DNA of 64,000 nt from a virus. A program made the translations under genes and the position numbers. Every line of letters starts with the position of its first letter. Positions within the stretch are counted from its first letter, which is position 1. The notes under the pieces are model-generated. The model was not told the origin of the DNA. It was given only the letters and a program-made list of their open reading frames with translations, and searched no databases. Where the stretch lies: positions 1 to 64,000 of the IMG/VR virus record IMGVR_UViG_3300030419_005541; one strand, 5' to 3'. This document shows, one piece after another, positions 36,953 to 45,358 of the stretch.

Positions 36953-37572
36953 AAAAAGTAATTGATTGTACTAAAAATGTTAATACATTAATTCATAAAA
37001 GACTCAAGGAGGTTACGGTTGAAGAAGGATTGGCTATCGCAACAGAATTATTTCAGATACTTAACGAAAGAAAAGACGGGATTGGGCTTGCGGCGAATCA
37101 AGTGGGAATTGATGCACAAGTGGCCGTTGTCAATGTTCGTGAACCTTTGGTACTCATCAACCCTAAGATTGTTAAGAAGGACAATGAGATTAAGTATTAT
37201 GAAGGTTGTTTATCTTTTCCAAGCAAAGGAGTACACACCAAAAGATACGAAACGATAGAAGTTAAAACGGAGCAGGTAGAAGGCAGTTGGATATTTAGTG
37301 GTGTTGAAACAGGTGGCGGTAAAGGAAGTTGGGAATCTGATGATAGTAAAAATAGTCGTGATTTAAGATTGTTAGAAGCTGTATGTGTCCAGCACGAGAT
37401 AGACCACTTGAATGGTATTGTTTGTATGGACAGAAAAATAGATACTACTTACAGAGCAGAAAAGAAAATTGGTCGTAATGAATTGGTCACAATTAAAAAA
37501 GGTGATGCTGTCAAAGTTTTAAAATACAAGAAAGTAAAAAATTTATTAAATGAAGGTTGGGTAATTGAGTAA
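36949..37572 (+). CDS. def: Peptide deformylase
   Basis: 207 aa from TTG 36949 (TTGA overlap, AGGAG upstream). Three PDF motifs: GIGLAANQVG near residue 43, EGCLSFP near 84 and QHEIDHLNG near 147, giving the Cys/His/His metal site and catalytic Glu. An insertion rich in Gly/Ser (ETGGGKGSWESDDSKNS) separates motifs 2 and 3. It removes formyl groups from nascent proteins; marine phages encode it, possibly to support photosystem or general phage protein maturation. Confidence 0.9.
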   Translation: MKKVIDCTKNVNTLIHKRLKEVTVEEGLAIATELFQILNERKDGIGLAANQVGIDAQVAVVNVREPLVLINPKIVKKDNEIKYYEGCLSFPSKGVHTKRYETIEVKTEQVEGSWIFSGVETGGGKGSWESDDSKNSRDLRLLEAVCVQHEIDHLNGIVCMDRKIDTTYRAEKKIGRNELVTIKKGDAVKVLKYKKVKNLLNEGWVIE

Positions 37573-37717
37573 AGGATTAGCACAATTTATAAGAGATAAA
37601 ATGACTCGCGGTTATCCACATAGACCTTTATTAAATTGTTATAAAAGTTATTGTCAAGTACCGACAATAGAGATGTTAGAAAAATGGATTAAACAATATG
37701 CAGAAAAAAATAAATGA
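37565..37717 (+). CDS. Small protein, 50 aa
   Basis: TTG start inside the end of def, read as SKGLAQFIRDKMTRGYPHRP; ends 20 bases into mazG. Two Cys. Weak start context but the frame fills the gap exactly. Confidence 0.4.
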   Translation: MSKGLAQFIRDKMTRGYPHRPLLNCYKSYCQVPTIEMLEKWIKQYAEKNK

Positions 37718-37964
37718 TAAATTAGATTATAATACAGAGTTGATGTTAATCACAATGGAAGAGTGTGGTGAACTTATTGAAGCGTGTTCAAAGGCAGTAA
37801 GATGTGAAGACTACACGATTGATAAACTTACAGAAGAAGCGGGTGATGTTTTGTGTATGATTAATCTAATGATTGAAAAAGGTATCCTTAACGACAGAGA
37901 ATTGAATAATAGAATACAAACTAAAAAAATGAAACTATTGAAATGGAGTAATCTAATTAAGTGA
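37698..37964 (+). CDS. mazG: MazG-like nucleotide pyrophosphohydrolase
   Basis: 88 aa. All-helical MazG core: ITMEECGELIEACSKAVR and LTEEAGDVLCMINLMIE, carrying the ExxE and ExxD metal ligands. Short single-domain form as in marine phages. It may hydrolyse non-canonical dNTPs or (p)ppGpp-like alarmones; substrate not shown by sequence. Confidence 0.75.
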   Translation: MQKKINDKLDYNTELMLITMEECGELIEACSKAVRCEDYTIDKLTEEAGDVLCMINLMIEKGILNDRELNNRIQTKKMKLLKWSNLIK

Positions 37965-38842
37965 AAAATTTAGTTTTTACATCTGCCGGTAAACGTGAAT
38001 TTAGAGATAAAGATAATAAGCCTTTACTAAATAATAATCCTATAGATGAATGGACTAAAGGTTTAAAAGATTTTGATTTAGTAACTTATTGTTATGATGA
38101 TAGTGAGATTGGAAAAAACAAATCTAATCTTTGGGTATATAAACCTGGATTTACAAAGTATCAAAACTTTTGGCATTATGCTACTTTATATCCTGAACAT
38201 TTAGAGCAGTATGATTATGTTTGGGTTGTAGATGATGATATGTTTATGTCTACGGAAGATATTAATAAGATGTTTCAGATGATGGAAGATTATAATCTTG
38301 ATTTAGCACAACCATCTATAAGTGTAGATGGTATGAATTACATTCGTATATTTCAACATCATTCTAAATACATATTAAGATATACTGATTATATTGAATG
38401 TTGTGCTATGTTACTTAGTAAACGAGGATTAGATAAAGTTAAAAGTACTTTTAGTGAAACTATTACAGGATGGGGATGGGATGCACTTGTAAGTGATATG
38501 ATTTTTGAAGAAGGTCAAAACAATGTTGCTATTCTTGATGCTGTACAAGCATATCACGGAATGTCTATGTCTTCTATTAATAGAGTTATGACAAGAGAAT
38601 TACATAGAGTAGAAGGAACTAATTTATTAAAAAAATATAATAAGGAAAAATTGATATTAGGTAACCATAAGGTTCTTGGTGGTATACAACTAAATGGTAA
38701 ACCTTTAGATATAGTATCATATAAACCTGAAGCAAAATCACAATATTTTGTAAAAGTAAATCTTGGTGATGTAGTAACTTGGAAACCTAAATTATTACAA
38801 CACGGCGGTAGACCGCAAGTGAAGGCAGGAGGAGAAAAATGA
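37961..38842 (+). CDS. GT-A-like glycosyltransferase (DUF707-like)
   Basis: 293 aa, GTG start (GTGA overlap). N-terminal LVFTSAGKREFRDKDNKP; VWVVDDDMFMS near residue 90 carries the DxD motif; ITGWGWDALVSDMIFEE near 168 and AYHGMSM follow, resembling DUF707 and related nucleotide-sugar-dependent enzymes. Acceptor unknown. Confidence 0.6.
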   Translation: MKNLVFTSAGKREFRDKDNKPLLNNNPIDEWTKGLKDFDLVTYCYDDSEIGKNKSNLWVYKPGFTKYQNFWHYATLYPEHLEQYDYVWVVDDDMFMSTEDINKMFQMMEDYNLDLAQPSISVDGMNYIRIFQHHSKYILRYTDYIECCAMLLSKRGLDKVKSTFSETITGWGWDALVSDMIFEEGQNNVAILDAVQAYHGMSMSSINRVMTRELHRVEGTNLLKKYNKEKLILGNHKVLGGIQLNGKPLDIVSYKPEAKSQYFVKVNLGDVVTWKPKLLQHGGRPQVKAGGEK

Positions 38843-39033
38843 AACCTATAGAAGTAATTAAACAATTAGTAAAAGATAATCCTAATGATATGCAGTTAGG
38901 AGAACTTGTTAGACAATATATTCGAGAACTCGAACCTCCTATGAATTGGATAGAGGGTATGTCTCGTGAACGGAAAGGCACGTGGCCTGGAACTGATGCT
39001 ATTTTAAATGGAGCTAATGTTGATAAAAAATAA
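38839..39033 (+). CDS. Small protein, 64 aa
   Basis: ATGA overlap, AGGAG upstream. Helical N-terminus (MKPIEVIKQLVKDNPND) and a polar end. Unknown function. Confidence 0.5.
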   Translation: MKPIEVIKQLVKDNPNDMQLGELVRQYIRELEPPMNWIEGMSRERKGTWPGTDAILNGANVDKK

Positions 39034-39139
39034 AAGTCTTATACTAAATTTATTTGTATGGTTAATTTTTATACCAGGTATGTCTGTATTGTCTTGGTAT
39101 GGAGTTTATAAATTAGTGATGTGGTTATTATATGGGTAA
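39017..39139 (+). CDS. Small membrane protein, 40 aa
   Basis: Overlaps both neighbours. Hydrophobic stretch ILNLFVWLIFIPGMSVLSWY spans a membrane. Unknown function. Confidence 0.45.
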   Translation: MLIKNKSLILNLFVWLIFIPGMSVLSWYGVYKLVMWLLYG

Positions 39140-39248
39140 AAAATATTCTGATGCAGGTAAAGGTGATAAAAGCCGAGTAACTAACAAAAAGAAATATGCC
39201 GAAAATTGGGAGAAGATTTTTGGTAAAAAGAAGAAAGGAAAAAAATGA
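39132..39248 (+). CDS. Small conserved Lys-rich protein, 38 aa
   Basis: MGKKYSDAGKGDKSRVTNKKKYAENWEKIFGKK: the DAGKGDKxRxxNxKKYxENxxxIFG pattern is one seen in many tailed phages as a tiny conserved protein of unknown function. ATGA overlap with the next gene. Confidence 0.6.
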   Translation: MGKKYSDAGKGDKSRVTNKKKYAENWEKIFGKKKKGKK

Positions 39249-39565
39249 TAGCAACGTATTTTATAATGGGTGTTTTAGCACCATCGATTTTAAATTTAAT
39301 ACATTTAGTTATGGGAATTTATGTTGTAGTGGCACGAGGTAATATAATGAGTTTAGGATTTTCTGCTATGGGATTCTTAACCAAAACAATAGGTATGTTA
39401 TTTTTAACTTGGTTAGGTATTGAGATAGTTGGATTAGATTATAGAATCTATGTTCCAATACTTACATTTGTTTGGTTCTTCTCTCACGTAGCAGAAGCAT
39501 TTGTGATACAACATTATATGGAAAAGAATGTACCTGAACGGTTACAAAAATTACAAGTTAAATAG
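39245..39565 (+). CDS. Membrane protein, 106 aa
   Basis: Three to four hydrophobic segments (about 3-29, 36-62, 67-90). ATGA-coupled. A Trp/Phe-rich last helix followed by a basic tail. No family recognised. Confidence 0.5.
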   Translation: MIATYFIMGVLAPSILNLIHLVMGIYVVVARGNIMSLGFSAMGFLTKTIGMLFLTWLGIEIVGLDYRIYVPILTFVWFFSHVAEAFVIQHYMEKNVPERLQKLQVK

Positions 39566-39574
39566 GAGTTAATT

Positions 39575-39673
39575 ATGATGGAAATATATATAAGTCTTTC
39601 AGCATTTGCTGTAGTATTTGTATTGTCAATGGTTTTATATTGGTCAGATATTGAGGACTTTTTTAAATTCTAA
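39575..39673 (+). CDS. Mini membrane protein, 32 aa
   Basis: Ribosome site AGGAG. One helix IYISLSAFAVVFVLSMVLYW with an acidic end. Ends in the ATG of the next gene. Confidence 0.45.
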   Translation: MMEIYISLSAFAVVFVLSMVLYWSDIEDFFKF

Positions 39674-40881
39674 TGAAAAAAGCATTTACATTTGATGATG
39701 TACAAATTGTACCTCGATACTCTGAGTTAAAGTCTCGTGAAAAAGTAAATTTAGATTCTAAGTTTACACCTAATACTACTTTATCATTACCATTAGTAGC
39801 ATCACCTATGGACACTATTTGTGAATATAAGATGGCTAATGAAATGTTAGACGTAGGTGGTGTTGGTGTTATACATAGATTTCAAAGTATTGAAAAACAA
39901 GCAATGGATATGAAGAGACTTTGGAATCGATGGGATGGTTGGTACAATATAGGTGATGCGGATAAAGATAGAACAGACCATACACAAGCATTTGAAGATT
40001 GGTATAATCGTTTAAGCCATTGGAATCATCCGCCTACTAAATCTGATTACGAAGACTTACACGAATCACTTTGGTTTGTAGATGAGGCTGTTAAGGATGA
40101 AGACTATTGGAGTAAAAGACCTCTATGTGCGGCAGTTGGTGTTACAGGTGACTATCTTGAACGAGCGCAAGAATTAGTCAATAATGGTTGTAATGTACTA
40201 CTTATAGATGTAGCACATGGTCATCACAAATTAGTCAAAGACGCTCTAAGGAGAATCAAAAATGAAATCAAATCAACAAGAACCTTGGAGACGGTGGTTG
40301 GGTCAATCGCCACTAAGGAATCAGCAAGAGATTGTATTGAATGGGGCGCAGACGCTCTCCGAGTTGGAATCGGAAATGGTTCATTATGCGAAACAAGAAT
40401 CAGGACCGGTGTCGGAATACCTCAGGTTACTGCTCTTATTGATGTGTGTTCCATTGCTGACGATGTTGGTATTCCTATCATCGCTGATGGTGGTTGTAGG
40501 TATGTGGGTGATGTGGCTAAGTCATTGGGTCTTGGAGCCTCTTCAGTTATGGTTGGCTCGTTATTTGCCGGGACAAAAGAAACACCAGGAGAAATAATTA
40601 AACAAGGAGAATGGCCAAATGAACGACTTTATAAAAAATATAGGGGGAGCGCTTCTCTCGATAGTAAATCACACAGAAGAGAATATGGCAACATTGAAGG
40701 AAACTCTAAAATCATTGAATACAAAGGTAAAGTCTTCAGGATTATATCTGATATTCGTGATGGTCTTCGCTCAGCTTTTTCATATGTTGGCGCGGGTGAT
40801 GTTTTGGATTTTCAAGCCAAGGCAAAATTCGTACAAATCACAGAGTCCGGTAGAATCGAAGCGAAACCACACTTATTATGA
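39673..40881 (+). CDS. IMP dehydrogenase / GMP reductase family enzyme
   Basis: 402 aa. TIM barrel start FTFDDVQIVPRYSEL and PLVASPMDTICEYKMA; catalytic loop GNGSLCETRIRTGVGIPQ with Cys near residue 239; phosphate-binding IIADGGCRYVGDVAKSL and VMVGSLFAGTKETPGE; flap-side KYRGSASLDS and DGLRSAFSYVGAGDVLDF. No CBS domains; a Trp-rich stretch around 90-140 replaces them. The YVGA end resembles GMP reductase, the overall length lies between the two enzymes. It would adjust guanine nucleotide supply, and it stands directly upstream of the 7-deazaguanine genes that start from GTP. Confidence 0.85.
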   Translation: MKKAFTFDDVQIVPRYSELKSREKVNLDSKFTPNTTLSLPLVASPMDTICEYKMANEMLDVGGVGVIHRFQSIEKQAMDMKRLWNRWDGWYNIGDADKDRTDHTQAFEDWYNRLSHWNHPPTKSDYEDLHESLWFVDEAVKDEDYWSKRPLCAAVGVTGDYLERAQELVNNGCNVLLIDVAHGHHKLVKDALRRIKNEIKSTRTLETVVGSIATKESARDCIEWGADALRVGIGNGSLCETRIRTGVGIPQVTALIDVCSIADDVGIPIIADGGCRYVGDVAKSLGLGASSVMVGSLFAGTKETPGEIIKQGEWPNERLYKKYRGSASLDSKSHRREYGNIEGNSKIIEYKGKVFRIISDIRDGLRSAFSYVGAGDVLDFQAKAKFVQITESGRIEAKPHLL

Positions 40882-41168
40882 TGAAGACATTTTGGGAATC
40901 TAACAAGATATGGTTGTTAGGCAGGTTATTATGGTTAGTTACATTTCTTGTAGTTAGTGGAATTATTTTTGGAATATTAAAAGTTTTTTTTAATTTTTCT
41001 TTTACATTCACCTATTTACAAGTATGTATGGCACATTTTTTAGTAAGAATACTTAAAGCAGACTTACCTGTAGAAACTATTCCAAGTCTGTTTCAACAAA
41101 AACAAGTTACTGATGTAAAAACACATTTAGATGAACTCGAAAAACAAATAAAAAAAATAAATTTTTAG
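40878..41168 (+). CDS. Membrane protein, 96 aa
   Basis: ATGATG overlap with the previous stop. Two hydrophobic segments (about 12-36, 42-58) and a C-terminal coiled coil (HLDELEKQIKKINF). Unknown function. Confidence 0.5.
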   Translation: MMKTFWESNKIWLLGRLLWLVTFLVVSGIIFGILKVFFNFSFTFTYLQVCMAHFLVRILKADLPVETIPSLFQQKQVTDVKTHLDELEKQIKKINF

Positions 41169-41205
41169 GTTGACATTAATATTAAATTGGAGTTAGATTA
41201 GCACT

Positions 41206-41652
41206 ATGTATTATTCGTATAAACGTATAGGTCCTATTAGTACAGGACATAGACAATGGAAAGCAAAATCACATTGTCGTTGGGTTCACGGCTATGGTCG
41301 TTATGTAGAATTAAAATTCGCTTGTGATGAAAGAGATGAAAAGGGTTGGGTTTATAACTTTGGTGGATTAAAATGGTTTAAGAAATGGTTAGAAGAACAA
41401 TGGGACCATAAACTATTAGTAGCACACGATGACCCTGCCTTGTTAAGATTAAGAGAAATGGAAGCAGAAGACATTATCAGTTTAAACGTAATGCCTGAAG
41501 AGTATGGTCCGGGTATTGAAGATAGTTGTAGATATGTATTTGATTATGCGAATCCTGAGATTATAAATCAAACAAGTGGTAGAGTTTGGTTAGAAAGAGT
41601 TCGTATTTGGGAAACAGAAAATAATTATGCGGAGTATGTTTGGGTAAAGTAG
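41206..41652 (+). CDS. queD: QueD-like 6-carboxy-tetrahydropterin synthase
   Basis: 148 aa. T-fold landmarks: TGHRQWKAKSHCRWVHGYGRYVELKF carries the first zinc His, the catalytic Cys and the HGY (usually HGH) pair; WVYNFGGLKWFKKWLEEQWDHKLLVAHDDP corresponds to the family's DF..LK......LDH..LN. C-terminal VWLERVRIWETENNYAEY supplies the Glu. It converts dihydroneopterin triphosphate to 6-carboxytetrahydropterin. The second His of HGH is Tyr here, so zinc binding is altered or uses another ligand. Confidence 0.8.
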   Translation: MYYSYKRIGPISTGHRQWKAKSHCRWVHGYGRYVELKFACDERDEKGWVYNFGGLKWFKKWLEEQWDHKLLVAHDDPALLRLREMEAEDIISLNVMPEEYGPGIEDSCRYVFDYANPEIINQTSGRVWLERVRIWETENNYAEYVWVK

Positions 41653-42383
41653 CAATAGGTGAAATGTATCCTTGTCTTCAAGGCGAGGGTAAGTTCATTG
41701 GTATTCCTCATTTGTTGATAAGGGTTTCGGGATGTAAATTGAGATGTCAATTTGCTGAGTCGTTTTGTGATACACCTTTTGCAAGTTGGGCACCTGAGAA
41801 AGGTAAATTTACTTTAGATGATGTTAGAGATTTGTATAGACAATATCCTCAAATTAAATATACAATGATTACAGGTGGTGGTCCTACAGCACACGCTGAT
41901 TTGTTAAAACAATTATGTGATATAGCAGTTAATCAATATAATCATTATGTTACAATCGAAACAGAAGGTTCAGAGTTTGTACAAACAGATGCTCAGTTTA
42001 TTTCATTATCACCTAAGTTGTCTAATAGTACACCTAGGCCTGGTACAATGAATCCGTATACAGGAAAATTAGTTACAGAAGCAAACAAGAAACAACACGA
42101 GAAATGGCGTTGTAATTATGATGCTATGAAAGAATTACTAAACAATCACGAAGACTTTCAAGTCAAACCTGTGATATCAAACAAAAATGAATTAGAAGAA
42201 TTTAGAGCACTTCAAAAGATATTAAGTGTTCCTAACGATAAAGTCTATCTAATGCCTGAAGGGTTGAATAGAGAACAATTAAGAAGACGGAGACAATGGT
42301 TGTCGGAAGTAGCAGTAGAAATGGGTTACAATTTTACAGATAGATTACATATAATAACTTATGGAGATAAACGTGGAGTATAA
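41640..42383 (+). CDS. queE: QueE-like 7-carboxy-7-deazaguanine synthase (radical SAM)
   Basis: 247 aa from TTG 41640 (GGAG upstream, overlapping queD). MYPCLQGEGKFIGIPHLLIRVSGCKLRCQFAESFCDT contains the QueE Q-GEG and an expanded cluster motif C-x3-C-x6-C instead of C-x3-C-x2-C; TMITGGGPTAHADL and VTIETEGS follow, then FISLSPKLSNS. It rearranges carboxytetrahydropterin to CDG. The cluster spacing variant is of a kind known in QueE families. Confidence 0.85.
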   Translation: MGKVAIGEMYPCLQGEGKFIGIPHLLIRVSGCKLRCQFAESFCDTPFASWAPEKGKFTLDDVRDLYRQYPQIKYTMITGGGPTAHADLLKQLCDIAVNQYNHYVTIETEGSEFVQTDAQFISLSPKLSNSTPRPGTMNPYTGKLVTEANKKQHEKWRCNYDAMKELLNNHEDFQVKPVISNKNELEEFRALQKILSVPNDKVYLMPEGLNREQLRRRRQWLSEVAVEMGYNFTDRLHIITYGDKRGV

Positions 42384-42384
42384 T

Positions 42385-42603
42385 ATGATAGTTGAATATA
42401 TAGGTTGGTTAGGATTTGTCTTAATACTCTTTGGCTACTACTATAACGCACAACAGAAACTCTTCTGTTTTTATATATGGGGCATCGGCAATATATTTTT
42501 TTTAATATATGCTTTGCTAATACAAGCTATGCCCCAAGTAGCTATGTCAATATTTGTATTAGGTATGAATATCTATGGTTGGAATCAATGGAGAAAAAAA
42601 TGA
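42385..42603 (+). CDS. Small membrane protein, 72 aa (PnuC/PQ-loop-like)
   Basis: ATG 42385 after GGAG. Three hydrophobic segments: IGWLGFVLILFGYYYNA, FYIWGIGNIFFLIYALLI, VAMSIFVLGMNIYGW. The helix pattern with N/Y/W resembles half of a PnuC or SemiSWEET carrier. Being between queE and folE it might import a base precursor, but this is speculative. Confidence 0.5.
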   Translation: MIVEYIGWLGFVLILFGYYYNAQQKLFCFYIWGIGNIFFLIYALLIQAMPQVAMSIFVLGMNIYGWNQWRKK

Positions 42604-43223
42604 AATCAAACGGAAATAAACCACTTACAGAACATCAAAAGAAAATCACAATAAATAATGCGGCTAAACGTTATGGTCAATTTATGTCGTCACTTGGTTT
42701 TGAATGGGAAACTGACCCTAATTCATCCGACACACCTATGAGAGTTGCTAAGGCTTGGGTAAATGATTTAGCAGAAGGATGTTTCAATCACCCACCTAAG
42801 ATTACAGCATTTGATAATGTTGATAAATACGATGGTATGGTATTTGAAGGAAATATTCAAGTACATTCAATGTGTTCACATCATCATCTTCCTTTCTTTG
42901 GTGTAGCTCACGTTGCGTACATCGCTAAGCCTGAAGGTAAGATTATTGGTTTAAGTAAATTAAATCGTACGGTTGAGTTTTATTCACGTAGACCTCAAGT
43001 ACAAGAAAATCTTACAATGCAGATACACGACCACTTAGATGAAGTATTAGAAGTTCATGGTGGTATAGCTGTAATGGTAAGTGCTAAACATTTATGTGCT
43101 TGTTTACGTGGTGTTAAACATCCTCACTCTGCTATGAAAACATCAAAGTTAAGTGGTGCATTCAGAGATGGTGATGTTAGTGTTCGTCAAGAATTTTATA
43201 ATTTCGTAAAGGATATGAAGTAA
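42600..43223 (+). CDS. folE: GTP cyclohydrolase I FolE
   Basis: 207 aa, start ATG 42600 in an ATGA overlap with GGAG upstream. Zinc/active-site region SMCSHHHLPFFG (Cys and His ligands near residue 92), IGLSKLNRTVEFYSRRPQVQENLT, and MVSAKHLCACLRGV with the second Cys near 160; SGAFR ends the fold. Converts GTP to dihydroneopterin triphosphate, the first step of the 7-deazaguanine route. Confidence 0.95.
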   Translation: MKSNGNKPLTEHQKKITINNAAKRYGQFMSSLGFEWETDPNSSDTPMRVAKAWVNDLAEGCFNHPPKITAFDNVDKYDGMVFEGNIQVHSMCSHHHLPFFGVAHVAYIAKPEGKIIGLSKLNRTVEFYSRRPQVQENLTMQIHDHLDEVLEVHGGIAVMVSAKHLCACLRGVKHPHSAMKTSKLSGAFRDGDVSVRQEFYNFVKDMK

Positions 43224-43822
43224 TGAAAAGAAAAAAATGGCTACCTGACCCGAATCACCCTATATGTTGTTATCCAGGATGTGATAGAAAAGTTCACGTT
43301 ATGAGAGTGATATCAAATGATAATTCAAAAAAACCTATTGAAGTTCCTTCGGCTTATAGAGTATTTAGAGCTGTATGTAAGATGCATCACGAATATAATT
43401 GGAACGAAAAAATGAAAAGAAGAATTGACGGAGTAGGTTTGAAAACTATTAAACTTCTTAAAAAAGATTATTGTGAAAATTATGATGGACATCTTGGATT
43501 TAAATGTTGTACAAAACACGACAAAAGTAAAATTAATATGATGCAAGAAACGGGTGTGTTAGAATCAAGAAAACTTGACTTAGACCATAAAGATGGTGAC
43601 CACTTTAATAATGACCCATCTAATATACAGACACTATGTAAATCTTGTCACGCTACAAAAACTCATATTAATGGTGATTCTAAATATAGAGGAAAAAATC
43701 AATTTGTTGGTCAAAAGAAAAAAGAGAATTTTAATTGCCACCCGTTAGGTCCAAATGGAACAAAACCTTTAAAACATATAAATCCAAGTTTCTTTTTTAA
43801 AACTACAAAAGAGGAAAAGTAA
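43223..43822 (+). CDS. HNH endonuclease
   Basis: 199 aa. HNH core LDLDHKDGDHFNNDPSNIQTLCKSCHATKTH near residues 115-145. Shares the YCENYDGHLGFKC element with the HNH at 12233, indicating one family. It interrupts the 7-deazaguanine cluster between folE and a conserved hypothetical, a typical place for a free-standing homing endonuclease, although a host- or self-DNA nicking role is equally open. Confidence 0.8.
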   Translation: MKRKKWLPDPNHPICCYPGCDRKVHVMRVISNDNSKKPIEVPSAYRVFRAVCKMHHEYNWNEKMKRRIDGVGLKTIKLLKKDYCENYDGHLGFKCCTKHDKSKINMMQETGVLESRKLDLDHKDGDHFNNDPSNIQTLCKSCHATKTHINGDSKYRGKNQFVGQKKKENFNCHPLGPNGTKPLKHINPSFFFKTTKEEK

Positions 43823-44166
43823 TGCAAACAAATATAATTGTAAAACTACAAGTAGAAGGTACTCATAATTGGCCTACTGCAGGTGACTTTGAACCTACTA
43901 TGAAATATCTTGAACATCAACATAGACATATGTTTCACATTGATGCACGTAGAGAAGTATTTCACGATGATAGAGATGTAGAGTTTATTGTATTCAAACG
44001 TAAAATTAAAAACTATCTTGAAATGAAATATTATAATTCAGAAATAGATTGTTGTGACTTTGGTTCTCAATCTTGTGAGATGTTAGCATCTGAAATTTAT
44101 AAAGAGTTTGAATTATGTTATTGTGCAGTTTATGAAGATAATGAAAATGGAGCAGAAGTATATTAA
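43822..44166 (+). CDS. Conserved phage hypothetical, 114 aa
   Basis: Sequence features HNWPTAG, HQHRHMFHI, VFHDDRDVEFIVFKRKI, CCDFGSQSCEMLASEIY and VYEDNENGAEV. I recognise this as a widely conserved phage protein of unknown function. Fold may be T-fold-like given HRH and DRDVEF, but this is a guess. TAATG junctions on both sides. Confidence 0.6.
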   Translation: MQTNIIVKLQVEGTHNWPTAGDFEPTMKYLEHQHRHMFHIDARREVFHDDRDVEFIVFKRKIKNYLEMKYYNSEIDCCDFGSQSCEMLASEIYKEFELCYCAVYEDNENGAEVY

Positions 44167-44957
44167 TGTCTGATGTAATAATACATAAACCGGTACCTGA
44201 TATTAAGTGGCCACATAGAATTGTAGATAATTTCTTTTCAGAAAAAGAATTAAATTGGATACGAAAATCATTTAACAAAGGTTACAGAGATTTAGAAAAA
44301 AGATTTCCTAAGTGTTTTGAGAATGGTAAAATGAAACCGTATGAGAAAATTAAACATATGGGAGGAGATAAAGATGTACTTCTTACAGGATTTAGTGCTT
44401 ACGTTCCTTTTTGGTCTACTGAAAGAGTTTCAGAAGCTATAGATGATGTTTGGAAAGAAGCGATAGAAATATATCCATATAAAAAAGATAAGAATATAAA
44501 AAGAAAAGATTTTTTTAGTTATCTTGAACTTAATATTTATCCTGTAGGATTAACTTACAATAGACATTTAGATGTTAATTATAAATCATTTACCGGAGTA
44601 GTTTATATAGGAAAAGAAGGCGATGGTACTACACTAATATGTGGTGAACGAGAAATTGATGTACATTGGCAAGATAATCGTAGCGTATTATTTATGAATG
44701 TTGATGAAGAACGTAGAGATAAAAGAGATTATGATGATAAATTAAGTTCTTGGCATAGATATGCTAATAAAGGAAATGACGTTAGATTTGCTATAAACTT
44801 TAATATGACACATATGGATGATGTAGGTCCTTTAATAGGAAACTTTTTACATCGTGATAAAAAAATATTTTCCCCGTTTGAAAAAGAACAAAGAGAAGTT
44901 CCTAAATTTGGTCCAATATTAGTTAGTTGGGCACCTGTAGCTAAGGAGATGTTATGA
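44166..44957 (+). CDS. 2OG-Fe(II) oxygenase
   Basis: 263 aa. YNRHLDVNYKSFTGVVYIG contains the H-x-D iron ligands near residue 136, and SWHRYANKGNDVRFAINFNM gives the distal His and the 2OG-binding Arg near 210. Family resembles prolyl-4-hydroxylase/2OG oxygenases common in marine phages. Between folE/queD and dpdA it could oxidise a modified base or nucleotide. Confidence 0.75.
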   Translation: MSDVIIHKPVPDIKWPHRIVDNFFSEKELNWIRKSFNKGYRDLEKRFPKCFENGKMKPYEKIKHMGGDKDVLLTGFSAYVPFWSTERVSEAIDDVWKEAIEIYPYKKDKNIKRKDFFSYLELNIYPVGLTYNRHLDVNYKSFTGVVYIGKEGDGTTLICGEREIDVHWQDNRSVLFMNVDEERRDKRDYDDKLSSWHRYANKGNDVRFAINFNMTHMDDVGPLIGNFLHRDKKIFSPFEKEQREVPKFGPILVSWAPVAKEML

Positions 44958-45358
44958 AAAAATATATTAGTTGGGATGAGTTAGAAAGATTAGTTGATGA
45001 ACTTTGTGATATGATTCCTGATAATCAATACGAAGGTATTTATGCAATACCAAGAGGTGGTTTGATTATAGGAGTTATGATGAGTCACAAATTAGGTTTG
45101 CCGATGATAGATAGATTACAAAGTTATTATGGTAAAAAGTTTTTAATTGTAGATGACATAGCAGATACAGGAGAGACTTTAGAAAAATTAAAAGCAGAGA
45201 TATTTGCAAATGCACATACAGCAACAATACACTATCATAAACAATCTGTAGTTGAACCTTCTTTTTGGGTAGAAGAAAAAGGTGATGATTGGATTGTTTA
45301 TCCTTGGGAACAAGAAGATAGTGAAGAAATACAAGATTATTTGAAGGAGACAAAATGA
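44954..45358 (+). CDS. Phosphoribosyltransferase-like protein
   Basis: 134 aa, ATGA overlap. IYAIPRGGLIIGVMMSHKLGLPMI and the PRPP loop FLIVDDIADTGETLEKL (two acidic residues, then DxADTG) are type I PRTase signatures; WIVYPWE at the end matches hypoxanthine/xanthine enzymes. The short hood domain makes substrate prediction impossible. It may convert a purine or 7-deazapurine base to a nucleotide. Confidence 0.75.
   Translation: MKKYISWDELERLVDELCDMIPDNQYEGIYAIPRGGLIIGVMMSHKLGLPMIDRLQSYYGKKFLIVDDIADTGETLEKLKAEIFANAHTATIHYHKQSVVEPSFWVEEKGDDWIVYPWEQEDSEEIQDYLKETK

Noticed and set aside
40262-40903. Plus-strand ORFs of 111 and 94 aa inside the IMPDH/GMPR gene
   Set aside because: They lie wholly or mostly in another frame of a well-conserved enzyme and show no family or ribosome site; treated as shadows.
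41170-41200. Early promoter TTGACA before queD
   Set aside because: GGTTGACA is present after the upstream stop, but no TATATT at 18 bases and the spacer does not match the family; only TTAGAT at 17. Not called.
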